Source: Nocardioides soli (GTDB lineage Bacteria; Actinomycetota; Actinomycetes; Propionibacteriales; Nocardioidaceae). Taken from it: 64,000 nt of DNA. The stretch lies in the NCBI RefSeq assembly GCF_014191495.1, contig NZ_JACHWR010000001.1:930001-994000 (forward strand). Reading direction: 5' to 3'. How positions within the stretch are numbered: position 1 is the first letter of the stretch; each line of letters begins with the position of its first letter. Both the position numbers and the translations under genes were made by a program. Positions 33,234-41,331 of this stretch are shown piece by piece. The notes beneath the pieces are model-generated. The model was not told the origin of the DNA. It ran no database searches and worked only from the letters and a program-made list of their open reading frames with translations.

Positions 33234-34886
33234 ATGGCGAGCAGGCGTGAGACCCGGCGCCTGCAGCGTCAGCTCGACGCGCAGCTGCGGAGGCTGACCG
33301 ATCAGGTCGAGCGGGACCTGATCCGTGCGTGGGCGATGGCGTGGGACGAGACGTCGACGGACCTGACGGCGCTGCTGGTCGACCTGCTGACCGCCGGCGA
33401 GCAGGTCACCGTGGCCCAGCTGCTGATGGCGACCCGGCTGCGGCGGGCGCTGGCCGAGGTCGCCGACCGGCTGGAGCGGCTCACGGCGTACGCCGGCGTC
33501 CGGGTCACCCAGGATCTGCGGCGCGTGGTCGACATGGCCGGCGGCGCGCAGGCCTCGATCATCGACTCCCAGCTCCCCTCGGGCAGCGGCTTGGTCGACC
33601 TGGAGTCGTGGGCGCGTGTCGACCCGCGGCAGGTCGAGGCGATCGTGGCCAGGTCGACGCAGCAGATCACCTCGCGGATGCGGCCGGTGTCGGCGTCGGC
33701 GTACGACGTGATGCGGCGCGAGCTGATCCGTGGCGTGGTCTCCGGGTCGAACCCGAGGGTCGTTGCGCGGCGGATGGTGGCCCGGGCGCGGGAGCCGTTC
33801 GCTGGCGGGCTGACGCGGGCGCTGACGATCGCGCGGACCGAGATGCTCGACGCGCACCGGGCCGGCGCCCGGGCCGGGCAGGCGCGGCACGCCGAGGTCC
33901 TGCGGGGCTGGATGTGGCTCGCGTCGCTGTCCACGCGGACCTGCCCGGCGTGCCTGGGCATGCACGGGCAGGTGTTCGACCTCGACGTGCCGGGCCCGGA
34001 CGGTCACCAGAACTGCCGGTGCGCGCGGATGCCCGTTGTGCGGCCGTGGACCGAGCTCGGGTTCGACGGGATCGAGGAGCCGGGCCCGTTGGCGCCGGAC
34101 GCGGACGGGTTCTTCGCCGGGCTGACCCCGCGGGAGCAACAGGCGATCCTCGGGCCGCGTGGCTACCAGGCGTGGCTGGCGGGCCGGTGGCCGCGGTCGA
34201 AGTGGGGCGTACGTCGCTCGAACGACGGGTGGCGGGACTCGGTGGTGCCCGGGAAGCCGCCGCGGCTGCCGGGCGGGACCGCTGGGCGGCCGCCGCTTCC
34301 GCCGGCTCGCGCGCCGCGCGGGCTCGACGACGATCCGGCCCAGCGCGCGGCGGACGCGATCATCGCGCGGGCGACGAACGCCGAGCCCGCGGTGACGAAG
34401 CTCGTTCAGGAGGTCGCAGCCACCGCGGGCGGGCGGCTGGAGCGGCTGGAGTTCCGGCTGAAGAGTCGGGCGTCGATCGTCGACAAGCTCACCCGCCCCG
34501 GCGTCGACCTCGCGGAGGCCGCCGAGAAGATCAAGGACTCGCTGCGCTACACGATCGTGATCCCGCGGCGGAAGTACGCGCGCGGCGGGCAGAGCGCCCG
34601 CGACGCGCTGGCCGAGGCCGGGTACGTGCTCGTCAAGTCACCGGCCGGCTGGCCCGGGGCGGGCTACCGCGGCGTCAACCTCGCTGTGCGGGCGCCCGAC
34701 GGGACCGTGTTCGAGGTGCAGCTCCACACCGCCGCGAGCCTGCGCGCCGCCGAGGCCGCACACCTGATCTACGAGGAGCAGCGGCGTCTGCCAGTCGGAT
34801 CGAAGCGGTGGCTGGAGCTGGAGGCGGAGATGGCGAAGATCTTCAACTCGGTGCCCTGGCCGCCCGGCCTGCCGCGGATAGACTGA
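33234..34886 (+). CDS. MuF-type head protein fused to a RelA/SpoT-like synthetase domain
   Basis: 550 residues. The MuF minor head domain covers about 160-270, with IARTEMLDAHRAG and the Cys motif TCPACLGMHG ... HQNCRC. After a Pro-rich linker (330-365), residues 400-525 match the RSH synthetase fold: FRLKSRASIVDKL (R408, K410, S411, K418), KDSLRY (D435, R438), GYRGVN (Y478), FEVQLHT (E494, Q496), then a helix with H510. All these correspond to catalytic positions of (p)ppGpp synthetases and toxSAS enzymes. MuF-fused toxins are known in temperate phages; activity here is inferred. Confidence 0.75.
   Translation: MASRRETRRLQRQLDAQLRRLTDQVERDLIRAWAMAWDETSTDLTALLVDLLTAGEQVTVAQLLMATRLRRALAEVADRLERLTAYAGVRVTQDLRRVVDMAGGAQASIIDSQLPSGSGLVDLESWARVDPRQVEAIVARSTQQITSRMRPVSASAYDVMRRELIRGVVSGSNPRVVARRMVARAREPFAGGLTRALTIARTEMLDAHRAGARAGQARHAEVLRGWMWLASLSTRTCPACLGMHGQVFDLDVPGPDGHQNCRCARMPVVRPWTELGFDGIEEPGPLAPDADGFFAGLTPREQQAILGPRGYQAWLAGRWPRSKWGVRRSNDGWRDSVVPGKPPRLPGGTAGRPPLPPARAPRGLDDDPAQRAADAIIARATNAEPAVTKLVQEVAATAGGRLERLEFRLKSRASIVDKLTRPGVDLAEAAEKIKDSLRYTIVIPRRKYARGGQSARDALAEAGYVLVKSPAGWPGAGYRGVNLAVRAPDGTVFEVQLHTAASLRAAEAAHLIYEEQRRLPVGSKRWLELEAEMAKIFNSVPWPPGLPRID
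34879..34884 (+). promoter_or_regulatory. -10 box of a leaderless promoter inside the late operon
   Basis: TAGACT overlaps the last codons of the MuF-RSH gene and lies 6 nt before ATG 34891. The same TAnnnT-6/7-nt-start arrangement precedes the lysogen-type genes at the right end of the prophage. No clear -35 is seen, which is common in actinobacteria. Confidence 0.5.
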
Positions 34887-34890
34887 GACC

Positions 34891-35103
34891 ATGCGGTACT
34901 GGCGGACCCCCCTCGTGAGCGGTGGCCATCTGTACGCGCGCACGTATCCCAGCGGCTACCGGGCCGATCGGAAGTCCCCAGGCGGCGACTGGGTCCGCGA
35001 CGACTACCTGTGGTCGGAGATCCGGAACACCGGCGAGTGGGAGCCCGCCGCGGCCGCTGAGGTCGCGGCGTTCGAGGCTGCCCGGCTCGCGGCTGCGTCC
35101 TGA
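34891..35103 (+). CDS. Small protein directly after the MuF-RSH gene; candidate immunity gene
   Basis: 70 residues (YWRTPLVSGGHLYARTYPSG ... DDYLWSEIRNTGEWEPA), mostly beta then one helix; no family recognised. It starts 5 bp after the synthetase-domain gene and has its own leaderless -10, so it could be expressed in the lysogen when late genes are silent. That is the pattern expected of an antitoxin, but it may equally be a structural accessory protein. Confidence 0.5.
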   Translation: MRYWRTPLVSGGHLYARTYPSGYRADRKSPGGDWVRDDYLWSEIRNTGEWEPAAAAEVAAFEAARLAAAS

Positions 35104-35122
35104 CCGGGGTCTGACCCGGGTT

Positions 35123-35317
35123 CTAGAGCGGCGGCCGGCGGGGGTCGTCGCCGGCTGACGGCATGTAGGCCGTCGCGTCGCACCACTCACACTTCTCGAC
35201 CATCGCGAGCCCGCCACGCCCGCCGGGCGCGAGCTCGGCGAGCACGAAGTTGTGCGCGCCCGTCGGCGACGTGCACTCGCCGTCGTCGTATCCCACCCGC
35301 CGCACGCTACCCGCCAT
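35123..35317 (-). CDS. Small antisense zinc-motif protein between MuF and protease genes
   Basis: 64 residues from ATG 35317, with YDDGECTSPTGAHNFVLAEL and CEWCDATAYMPSAG: Cys/His spacing suits one zinc site. It is convergent with the small gene at 34891 and divergent from the protease gene at 35342. A minus-strand gene inside the head operon is unusual. Confidence 0.55.
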   Translation of the reverse strand: MAGSVRRVGYDDGECTSPTGAHNFVLAELAPGGRGGLAMVEKCEWCDATAYMPSAGDDPRRPPL

Positions 35318-35341
35318 GCCCTCGACAAGGGAGGTCCCGTC

Positions 35342-36640
35342 ATGCCCAAGCTCGTCCAGGAGACCGGCCGCATCACCGAGGCCGCCGTCGCCGCGGCGAA
35401 GAAGACCGGCCGCCTCCCCGTCCAGCTCGTCTCCCCCGGGATGGGCTCGTCCGGCTACTACTCCGCCGAGGTCCTCGAGCAGGCCGTCACCGACGGCCTG
35501 TTCCCCGCCGGGATGCAGATGTTCGCCGACCACCCCACCGCTGAGGAGGCCAAGGCCCGCCCCGTGCGGTCGATCAAGGACCTCGTCTCGGTCAGCGTCA
35601 CCGAGGCCCGGATCGCGACCGACGACGACGTCGCATCGTGGGGCGCCGACCCGGGCGCCGTGGTCACCGAGGCCGACATCGCTCCGGCCTGGCGCGACCT
35701 GGTCGAGAACTTCTCGACCGCGATCGGGCTCTCGATCCGCGGCGACGGCGAGCTGGCCGAGGGCGTCATCGACGGGAAGCAGACCAAGATCGTCGAGTCC
35801 CTGGTGCACATCCAGTCCACCGACTGGGTCACCCGGGCCGGCCGCGGCGGGAAGGTCCTCTCCCTCGTCGAGTCCGCTCGCGCGAACGCCCGCGCGATCG
35901 AGCACGGCATCGACGAGGCCACCGTCAACGACACCCGCGAGGCCCTGCAGACCGCGCTCCGCGACGCATACGCGGCCGCCGACCGCGTCTGGGTGTACGT
36001 CCGCGACTTCGACGAGTCGACCGTCTGGTTCGAGATCGAAGGCGCGGGCGCCGGCGACAACGCCGGCACCTACGGCCAGGCGTACGCCACCGCGAGCAAC
36101 GGCGCGATCGCGCTGTCCGGGACGCGCACCGAGGTGCGGGTCCAGACCCAGTTCGTCCCGGTCACCCGGCCGGGCAGCACCACACCCACCACCGAGGAGT
36201 CCGAGGAGGACACCATGGGCAAGATCCAGCTCGAGGAGGCGGAGCACTCCGCGCTCACCGAGAAGGCCGGCCGGGTGGACGCTCTCCTGGAGGAGAACGC
36301 GACCCTGAAGGCCGAGAACACCTCCCTCAAGGAGGCCGACGCCACGCGCACGCGGAACGCGCGCGCCGGCGAGATCGTCGAAGCGCGCGCCAAGGAGGCT
36401 GGCGTCTCCTACTCGCCGCTCGAGGTCAAGGGCCTGTGCGTCGACCTCCCGGTGACGGAGGACGGCGCGCTCGACGAGGCGGCGTTCACGAAGGCCGTCG
36501 ACGAGGACGCCGCGGGCCGGAAGGCCGCTGGCGGCGCCGGCAAGGTCATCGGGCACGGCGGGGCACCGTCCGGCGGCGGCACCGTCACGTGGGCGGAGAT
36601 CGACGAGGCCGCAGGCCTCAGTGAGAAGAAGGGGGCCTGA
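35342..36640 (+). CDS. Capsid maturation protease fused to scaffold
   Basis: 432 residues. The N-terminal 200 residues (AGMQMFADHPTAEEAKARPV, DLVSVSVTEAR, AIGLSIRGDGEL) follow the phage head protease pattern with a His in the FADHPT motif and Ser in GLSI. The C-terminal part (292-432) is a coiled coil (VDALLEENATLKAENTSLKE) typical of scaffolds. Sits just before decoration and capsid genes. ATG at 35342 follows GGGAGG. Confidence 0.7.
   Translation: MPKLVQETGRITEAAVAAAKKTGRLPVQLVSPGMGSSGYYSAEVLEQAVTDGLFPAGMQMFADHPTAEEAKARPVRSIKDLVSVSVTEARIATDDDVASWGADPGAVVTEADIAPAWRDLVENFSTAIGLSIRGDGELAEGVIDGKQTKIVESLVHIQSTDWVTRAGRGGKVLSLVESARANARAIEHGIDEATVNDTREALQTALRDAYAAADRVWVYVRDFDESTVWFEIEGAGAGDNAGTYGQAYATASNGAIALSGTRTEVRVQTQFVPVTRPGSTTPTTEESEEDTMGKIQLEEAEHSALTEKAGRVDALLEENATLKAENTSLKEADATRTRNARAGEIVEARAKEAGVSYSPLEVKGLCVDLPVTEDGALDEAAFTKAVDEDAAGRKAAGGAGKVIGHGGAPSGGGTVTWAEIDEAAGLSEKKGA
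36215..36640 (+). CDS. Nested scaffold protein (internal start in the protease gene)
   Basis: An in-frame ATG at 36215 (codon 292) has GAGGAGG 5 nt upstream and begins MGKIQLEEAEH, giving a 141-residue, mostly coiled-coil product. It matches the lambda C/Nu3 type of nested scaffold gene. Confidence 0.55.
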   Translation: MGKIQLEEAEHSALTEKAGRVDALLEENATLKAENTSLKEADATRTRNARAGEIVEARAKEAGVSYSPLEVKGLCVDLPVTEDGALDEAAFTKAVDEDAAGRKAAGGAGKVIGHGGAPSGGGTVTWAEIDEAAGLSEKKGA

Positions 36641-36642
36641 TC

Positions 36643-37047
36643 ATGGCCAAGAACTGCATCCTCGCCCCGACCGAGCCGGCCCGGGTCCTCCCGGTCCCCG
36701 CCGGCACGGTCTCCGGGGCACCGGTGAAGGTCGGCGGGTTCGTCGGCGTCGCCGCGGCCGACCGCGCCGACGCCGCCACGAAGAAGGGCGCCGTGGGCTG
36801 CCCCGACGGGTACGCCCCGGTCGAGGTCACCGGCCTGTGGGAGGTCAAGGTCCCCGAGGTCGTCGCCGCGGCCGGCACCGCGATCTACATCAAGGCCGAC
36901 CAAACCCTCACCACCACCGCGACCGACAACACCCTGTTCGGTCACACCGAGCCCATCATCCAGCGCGGCGTCCCCATCGGCGCGACCAAGGTCGTCGACT
37001 CCGGCGGCGTACAGGGCACCGTCTACGTCCGTCCCGTGAAGGTCTGA
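36643..37047 (+). CDS. Capsid decoration protein (DUF2190-like)
   Basis: 134 residues: GAPVKVGGFVGVAAADRADA, VEVTGLWEVKVPEVVAAAG, AIYIKADQTLTTT, a beta-tulip-like pattern of small head decoration proteins. Located between protease and capsid genes as usual. Confidence 0.65.
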   Translation: MAKNCILAPTEPARVLPVPAGTVSGAPVKVGGFVGVAAADRADAATKKGAVGCPDGYAPVEVTGLWEVKVPEVVAAAGTAIYIKADQTLTTTATDNTLFGHTEPIIQRGVPIGATKVVDSGGVQGTVYVRPVKV

Positions 37048-37059
37048 GGAGGCCCCGCG

Positions 37060-38190
37060 ATGAACATGTCCCTTCTCGAGATCGCCGAGTCGATCTCCCA
37101 GGAGACCTCCGGCACCACGCCGGCGTCCTACCGGCGCCGCCTCGAGGCCCGCCCGGGCCTGATGGAGACCGCGCTCGGCATGGCCAAGCTCATCGGCCAC
37201 TACCGCGAGGGCTCCTCGCGGGCCGCGCTGGAGATCAACGAGGCCCTCACCACCAGCGACCTGGCGCAGTACGCGTCCGGGATGCTGATCGACCGGGAGA
37301 TCCAGCAGAACTACCCGGCGCTGCCCACGCAGTGGCCGAAGTTCCTGACCCCGACCACGGTGAAGGACTTCAAGCCGAAGTACATGAGCGAGCTCGTGCT
37401 CGGCGCGCAGGTCTTCAAGGATGTCCCGGAGCGGACCGGCTATCCGATGGCGAAGGGCCCGCGGCTCGCGGAGTACCCGATCAGCGCGAAGAAGACCGGT
37501 CTGATGTACGGCTGGTCGTTCGAGGCGCGGATCAACGACGACCTCGACCAGTTGCTGATGGTGCCGAACGCGTTCCCGCAGATGGCGGTGGACACCGAGG
37601 ACGACCGTGGCCTGCGGCTGCTGATCAACCTGGAGACCGGTGCGCTGAACACCGGCTTCTTCAACGCCGGGAACGGCAACGTCGGCACCCTGAAGCTGAA
37701 CCCGACGAACCTGCAGACGGTCGTGACGTCGCTGCGGACGAAGCGGGATCCCGACACCGGCACGATCATCCCGTCGGGTCGGCTGCAGCTGGTGGTCGGC
37801 TACGCCCTGGAGGCGGAGGCCGAGCGGATCCTCGCGGCGGAGAAGCTGCTGGTCTCCGACGGGAACGGCGGCTACCGCGAGGAGCCGAACCCGCTGCGCG
37901 GCAAGGTCGACCTGGTCGTGAACGAGAAGCAGCTCGGTGAGTCGTGGATCGTGATGCCGAAGCCGGGCACCGCGATCCGGGCGCCGTTCTGGTTCGCGAA
38001 GCTCCGCGGCTACGAGTCGCCGGACTTCCGCTACAAGGCGGACGGCGGCCGGTCGATGGGCGGCGGGGACGTCGTGGCCACGGAGGGGTCGTTCGACGAC
38101 GACACCGTGTGGTTCCGCGGCCGGCACATCATGGGCGCCGCGCACGGCGACCCGACGCTGACCTACGGGTCCGACAACAGCGGCGTCTGA
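37060..38190 (+). CDS. Major capsid protein
   Basis: 376 residues. Long N-terminal arm, then LMYGWSFEARINDDLDQLLM (spine-helix region), LRLLINLETGALN, and a C-terminal P-domain part ending in FRGRHIMGAAHGDP. Size and order identify it as the HK97-fold capsid subunit. ATG at 37060 follows GAGGCCCC. Confidence 0.8.
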   Translation: MNMSLLEIAESISQETSGTTPASYRRRLEARPGLMETALGMAKLIGHYREGSSRAALEINEALTTSDLAQYASGMLIDREIQQNYPALPTQWPKFLTPTTVKDFKPKYMSELVLGAQVFKDVPERTGYPMAKGPRLAEYPISAKKTGLMYGWSFEARINDDLDQLLMVPNAFPQMAVDTEDDRGLRLLINLETGALNTGFFNAGNGNVGTLKLNPTNLQTVVTSLRTKRDPDTGTIIPSGRLQLVVGYALEAEAERILAAEKLLVSDGNGGYREEPNPLRGKVDLVVNEKQLGESWIVMPKPGTAIRAPFWFAKLRGYESPDFRYKADGGRSMGGGDVVATEGSFDDDTVWFRGRHIMGAAHGDPTLTYGSDNSGV

Positions 38191-38200
38191 GGAGGACGGC

Positions 38201-38488
38201 ATGGCTGAGAAGAAGATCGAGGGTCGGCACCTGCTGACGGAGAAGGACTTCCGTGAGGTCGTCGGCCCGGACGGCGAGGAGCTGCCGTCGGTGCCGAAGC
38301 ACTGGGGCGAGGACCAGCTCGCGCCGGGCGCGAAGTTCAAGGCGAGGTCCGGGCGGTCCAGCGGCTCCGGCTCGTCGGGCTCGGGCGGCAGCGGCAGCAC
38401 GGGCGCCACCGGGGCGACCGGCGCCACCGGCGCGACCGGGGCGACCGGCGCCACCGGCTCGTCGGGCTCGGGCGGCAGCGGCAGCTGA
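38201..38488 (+). CDS. Head-region protein with collagen-like Gly-Ala-Thr repeats
   Basis: 95 residues. A normal N-terminal 50 residues (GRHLLTEKDFREVVGPDGEE) is followed by Ser/Gly runs around six GAT triplets, a collagen-like Gly-X-Y array, ending GSSGSGGSGS. May form a fibre-like extension on the head or a flexible linker. Confidence 0.55.
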   Translation: MAEKKIEGRHLLTEKDFREVVGPDGEELPSVPKHWGEDQLAPGAKFKARSGRSSGSGSSGSGGSGSTGATGATGATGATGATGATGSSGSGGSGS

Positions 38489-38567
38489 CCGCACCCCCCT
38501 TTGGTGGGCGGAGTGGTGACCCGCCCCGCCCACCAGCACCACCCACGACTCTCGAGAGGAGGCCGCC

Positions 38568-38963
38568 GTGGCCGAGTCGACCTACACCTACGTGCTGACC
38601 GAGCCGGCCGGCCAGGTCCGTCTCCTCCTCAACGACATCCCGGTCGGCGACCCCGCCACCGCGGTGTTCTCTGACGCCGAGATCGACGCGTTCCTCGCCC
38701 TCGAAGGCGACAGCGTGAAGCGCGCGGCCGCGCAGGCGATCGACACAAACGCCACCAACGAGGCGCTCGCCTCGAAGGTGCTCCGCACCCAGGACCTGCA
38801 GACTGACGGCGCGAAGCTCGCCGACGCCATGCGCAAGCACGCCGCCGCGCTGCGCGCCCAGGCCGACGACGAGGACGAGAACGACGGGTTCTTCTTCGAG
38901 GTCCTCCCCCTCACCGGCGCCCCGTGCCGCACCGAGCGCACCCAGTACCCCTACGGCTGCTGA
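38568..38963 (+). CDS. Head-tail connector (adaptor)
   Basis: 131 residues: GQVRLLLNDIPVGDPATAVF, SDAEIDAFLALEGDSVKRAA and a long helix, the head-completion adaptor pattern (gp6-like). GTG at 38568 follows GAGAGGAGG. Confidence 0.65.
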   Translation: MAESTYTYVLTEPAGQVRLLLNDIPVGDPATAVFSDAEIDAFLALEGDSVKRAAAQAIDTNATNEALASKVLRTQDLQTDGAKLADAMRKHAAALRAQADDEDENDGFFFEVLPLTGAPCRTERTQYPYGC

Positions 38964-39400
38964 TGCCCCGCCCGACGCGCGCCCACGGCCGTCCCGACAC
39001 CGAGGTCATCCCCACCGACTGGGCTGCGTCGCATCGGCCGGTCGCGGAGAAGACGATGCGCGCCGCGACCGTCGAGCTGCGCCACCCCGGCACCACTCAG
39101 GCATGGGACCCGGGCGCCGAGCAGATGGTCGATGTCCCGCGGGCGCCGTACTGGACCGGCACGGCGCGGGTGCAGATGCTCGCGACCCGAGACCAGGTGA
39201 ACGTCGTCGTCGGCGACGTCGAGTACGTCGCCCAGTACCGGATCGTCGTCCCGGCCGCCGTGGCGCCGACGCCGGCGGATCTGTGCACGGTCACGGTCGT
39301 CGACGACGCCGTGCTGGCCGGCCGGACGCTCACCGTCGGGCTGGTCGCGACGGGGTCTCTGATCTGGGAGCGCGACGTGTACGCCGCGCTCGTCTCCTGA
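38963..39400 (+). CDS. Head closure/stopper-like protein
   Basis: 145 residues, beta-rich (ARVQMLATRDQVNVVVGDVE, YRIVVPA, CTVTVVDDAVLAGRTL). Position and fold suit the stopper between connector and tail. The start overlaps the connector stop by one base. Confidence 0.55.
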   Translation: MPRPTRAHGRPDTEVIPTDWAASHRPVAEKTMRAATVELRHPGTTQAWDPGAEQMVDVPRAPYWTGTARVQMLATRDQVNVVVGDVEYVAQYRIVVPAAVAPTPADLCTVTVVDDAVLAGRTLTVGLVATGSLIWERDVYAALVS

Positions 39401-39414
39401 CCTCCTTCCGTCCA

Positions 39415-39459
39415 CGGCTCCCCCGGCTCCCCCGGCTCCCGCGGCTCCCGCGGCTCCCG
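39415..39459. repeat. Five tandem 9-bp repeats (CGGCTCCC C/G)
   Basis: Copies start at 39415, 39424, 39433, 39442 and 39451, the last three ending in G. They lie in the 106-bp noncoding gap between the stopper-like and gp10-like genes. Function unknown. Confidence 0.7.
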
Positions 39460-39506
39460 TGCGGGCCGGGTTGCACGCGTCCCGACCAGTCCTGAGGAGG
39501 GCCGTG

Positions 39507-39854
39507 ATGGGTGCACACCTCGACGTCTCGCAGCTCGCCGCGCTAGGCGTCCGCATCGCCGGCGCCGGCCCCGCCGTGCAGGCCGGCGCCCGGACGGCGC
39601 TCACGCGGACCGCGTACGCCATCGAAGGCGACGCGAAGGTCCTCTGCCCGGTCGACACCGGCAACCTCATGGGCTCCATCTCCACCGACGTCGACGGCAC
39701 CACGGCCGAGATCGGCCCGACCTCGGACTACGGGATCTACGTCGAGCTCGGGACCTCGCGGATGGCCGGGCAGCCGTTCATGGCGCCCGCGTTCGAGCGC
39801 CGTGTCCCGGAGTACGTCGACGCGCTGGCCACGATCGCGACGGCGGCGTTCTGA
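39507..39854 (+). CDS. HK97 gp10-like tail-completion protein
   Basis: 115 residues with the family pattern: basic helix, AKVLCPVDTGNLMGSI, then YGIYVELGTSRMAGQPFMAPAF. Start at 39507 with GAGGAGG upstream. It joins head and tail. Confidence 0.8.
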   Translation: MGAHLDVSQLAALGVRIAGAGPAVQAGARTALTRTAYAIEGDAKVLCPVDTGNLMGSISTDVDGTTAEIGPTSDYGIYVELGTSRMAGQPFMAPAFERRVPEYVDALATIATAAF

Positions 39855-39856
39855 CG

Positions 39857-40348
39857 ATGGCGATCAGCAGGCGGCTCGTCCTCGACGCGGTCGCCGGCCG
39901 GCTCGCGGCCGTGACGAACGCGACCGGCTACCGCGGGCAGATCGGCGCGCGGTACGGCCTGCCTGGCGTGGTCGGCACGCCGGACGAGCCGCCGACGAAG
40001 ACGGGCACGGACCTGCGAGTGCAGCCGTACTTCATCCTCGAGCCCGGCGTCGGCCGGCCCCTGCCCGGCGAGGGCTCACTCGGCGGGCCTACTGATCCTT
40101 TCCGTGACGTCGACGCGCCGTACGTCGTGCGCGCGGCCGCCGGCGACCACGACGACCTCCTGGCGCTCGTCGACCGCATCGACGCCGTCCTCCGACCGCC
40201 CGGCGGCTGGGCACCGACCGTGGCCGGCGCGGTATGCGGGCCGCTGGTACCGCAGCCGGGCTACGAGCCGCCGCTGCTCACCGACAACGGCGTCACGCCG
40301 CCGCGGCTCTACGTGCCGCTGCAGTACCGGCTCATCGCCCACACCTAA
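39857..40348 (+). CDS. Tail terminator-like protein
   Basis: 163 residues; VVRAAAGDHDDLLALVDRID and PLQYRLIAHT resemble phage tail terminators, and the gene lies between gp10-like and tail-tube genes. It probably caps the tail tube. Assignment from order and shape. Confidence 0.55.
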   Translation: MAISRRLVLDAVAGRLAAVTNATGYRGQIGARYGLPGVVGTPDEPPTKTGTDLRVQPYFILEPGVGRPLPGEGSLGGPTDPFRDVDAPYVVRAAAGDHDDLLALVDRIDAVLRPPGGWAPTVAGAVCGPLVPQPGYEPPLLTDNGVTPPRLYVPLQYRLIAHT

Positions 40349-40349
40349 G

Positions 40350-40376
40350 CCCCCGGAAGGCACTGCCTCCCGGGGG
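40350..40376 (+). terminator. Hairpin after the tail terminator gene
   Basis: CCCCCGGAAGGC and GCCTCCCGGGGG pair over 12 positions with one mismatch and a 3-nt loop (act). It starts just after the stop at 40348. Likely reduces or processes the late transcript before the next gene. Confidence 0.5.
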
Positions 40377-40414
40377 TTCGTCATGCCCTCACCCAGACCC
40401 ATCAGGAGGCACCC

Positions 40415-40675
40415 ATGTCCGTCGACGGACTCACCTCGGCCTACCGGGTCGACACCGGCGAGAAGGTCCGCATCCCGCCGCACTGGCTCGACCACCCGAC
40501 CCTCGGGAAGCCGTTCCGGCGGACCCCGAAGTCCCGCGCCGCCGACCAGGCCCACGCGGGCTCCACCAGCAGCGACCCCGACAGCGGCACGCCGGCGGGG
40601 TCGGACCTCGACACCCCCACCAGCGGAGACGGCGACCCGGCCGCTCCCACCGAGACCCCGGCCGCCGGGGACTGA
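40415..40675 (+). CDS. Small hypothetical protein before the tail tube gene
   Basis: 86 residues; ordered N-terminus (RVDTGEKVRIPPHWLDHPTL) and a disordered Ser/Asp/Thr tail. ATG follows AGGAGGCACCC. Short proteins with this start are usual before the tail tube in such phages; role unknown. Confidence 0.5.
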   Translation: MSVDGLTSAYRVDTGEKVRIPPHWLDHPTLGKPFRRTPKSRAADQAHAGSTSSDPDSGTPAGSDLDTPTSGDGDPAAPTETPAAGD

Positions 40676-40684
40676 GGAGACACC

Positions 40685-41200
40685 ATGCCCAAGAGCCTGG
40701 CCGACGGCCACTCCAAGCTCACCCTGCTCACCGCCAAGCCCGTCGACCCGTTCAACCCGACGGTGACCGAGCTCAACGCCGGCGTCGACGTGTCATGCGC
40801 GGTCCTCGCGTCCGACTTCACGTGGTCGGCGACCGACTCCGACAAGGTCAACGAGAAGGCGCTGTGCACCACGAACAACGCCAACGCGATCGGCGCCAGC
40901 AACTTCCAGGCCGGCCTCACCATCTTCCGCGAGTTCGATGAGGCCGACGGCGCCGTCGACCCAATCGCGGACGTCGCCTACCAGACGGTGAAGGAGAAGG
41001 GCACCACCGTCTACGGCTACCTCCGTGAGGACGGGAAGCTCGCCACGCAGCCCTGGGTCGCCGGTGACGAGGCGCTGTACCTCGAGGTGCTGACGGACAA
41101 CCCGCAGCGGCCGCAGAACGCGGGTGGCTACATCAAGCGGCGGGTGCCGATGGAGCCGCAGAACGGTGGCGACGTGACCGTCGCGGCCGCGACGCCCTGA
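40685..41200 (+). CDS. Major tail tube protein
   Basis: 171 residues, beta-rich: PTVTELNAGVDVSCAVLASD, FTWSATDSDKV, FREFDEADGAVDPIADVAYQ, TTVYGYLRE. Order (after terminator, before chaperones) and size identify the tube subunit. Confidence 0.75.
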   Translation: MPKSLADGHSKLTLLTAKPVDPFNPTVTELNAGVDVSCAVLASDFTWSATDSDKVNEKALCTTNNANAIGASNFQAGLTIFREFDEADGAVDPIADVAYQTVKEKGTTVYGYLREDGKLATQPWVAGDEALYLEVLTDNPQRPQNAGGYIKRRVPMEPQNGGDVTVAAATP

Positions 41201-41222
41201 TCGGCGGCTGCCCCACGAACGG

Positions 41223-41256
41223 GGTGGCGGGCGCTACGTCGAGGTCGCCCGCCACC
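41223..41256 (+). terminator. Strong hairpin after the tail tube gene
   Basis: GGTGGCGGGCG (41223-41233) and CGCCCGCCACC (41246-41256) form a perfect 11-bp stem, 12-nt loop, in the 131-bp gap before the chaperone gene. Such hairpins after the abundant tube gene can adjust expression. No other feature seen in the gap. Confidence 0.6.
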
Positions 41257-41331
41257 CTCCCCTCGCTTCACCTATCTCGATGACCTCACCTCGACGACCA
41301 GCTGCACACCAACCTCGACAGGAGCACGACC

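Noticed and set aside
31533-34139. An 868-codon open frame on the minus strand
   Set aside because: Antisense to the portal and MuF genes; composition dominated by Arg, Pro and Gly, as expected of a shadow in high-GC DNA.
39415-39459. Tandem 9-bp repeats considered as a CRISPR-like array
   Set aside because: Units are contiguous with no spacers, and no cas genes are present anywhere in the window.
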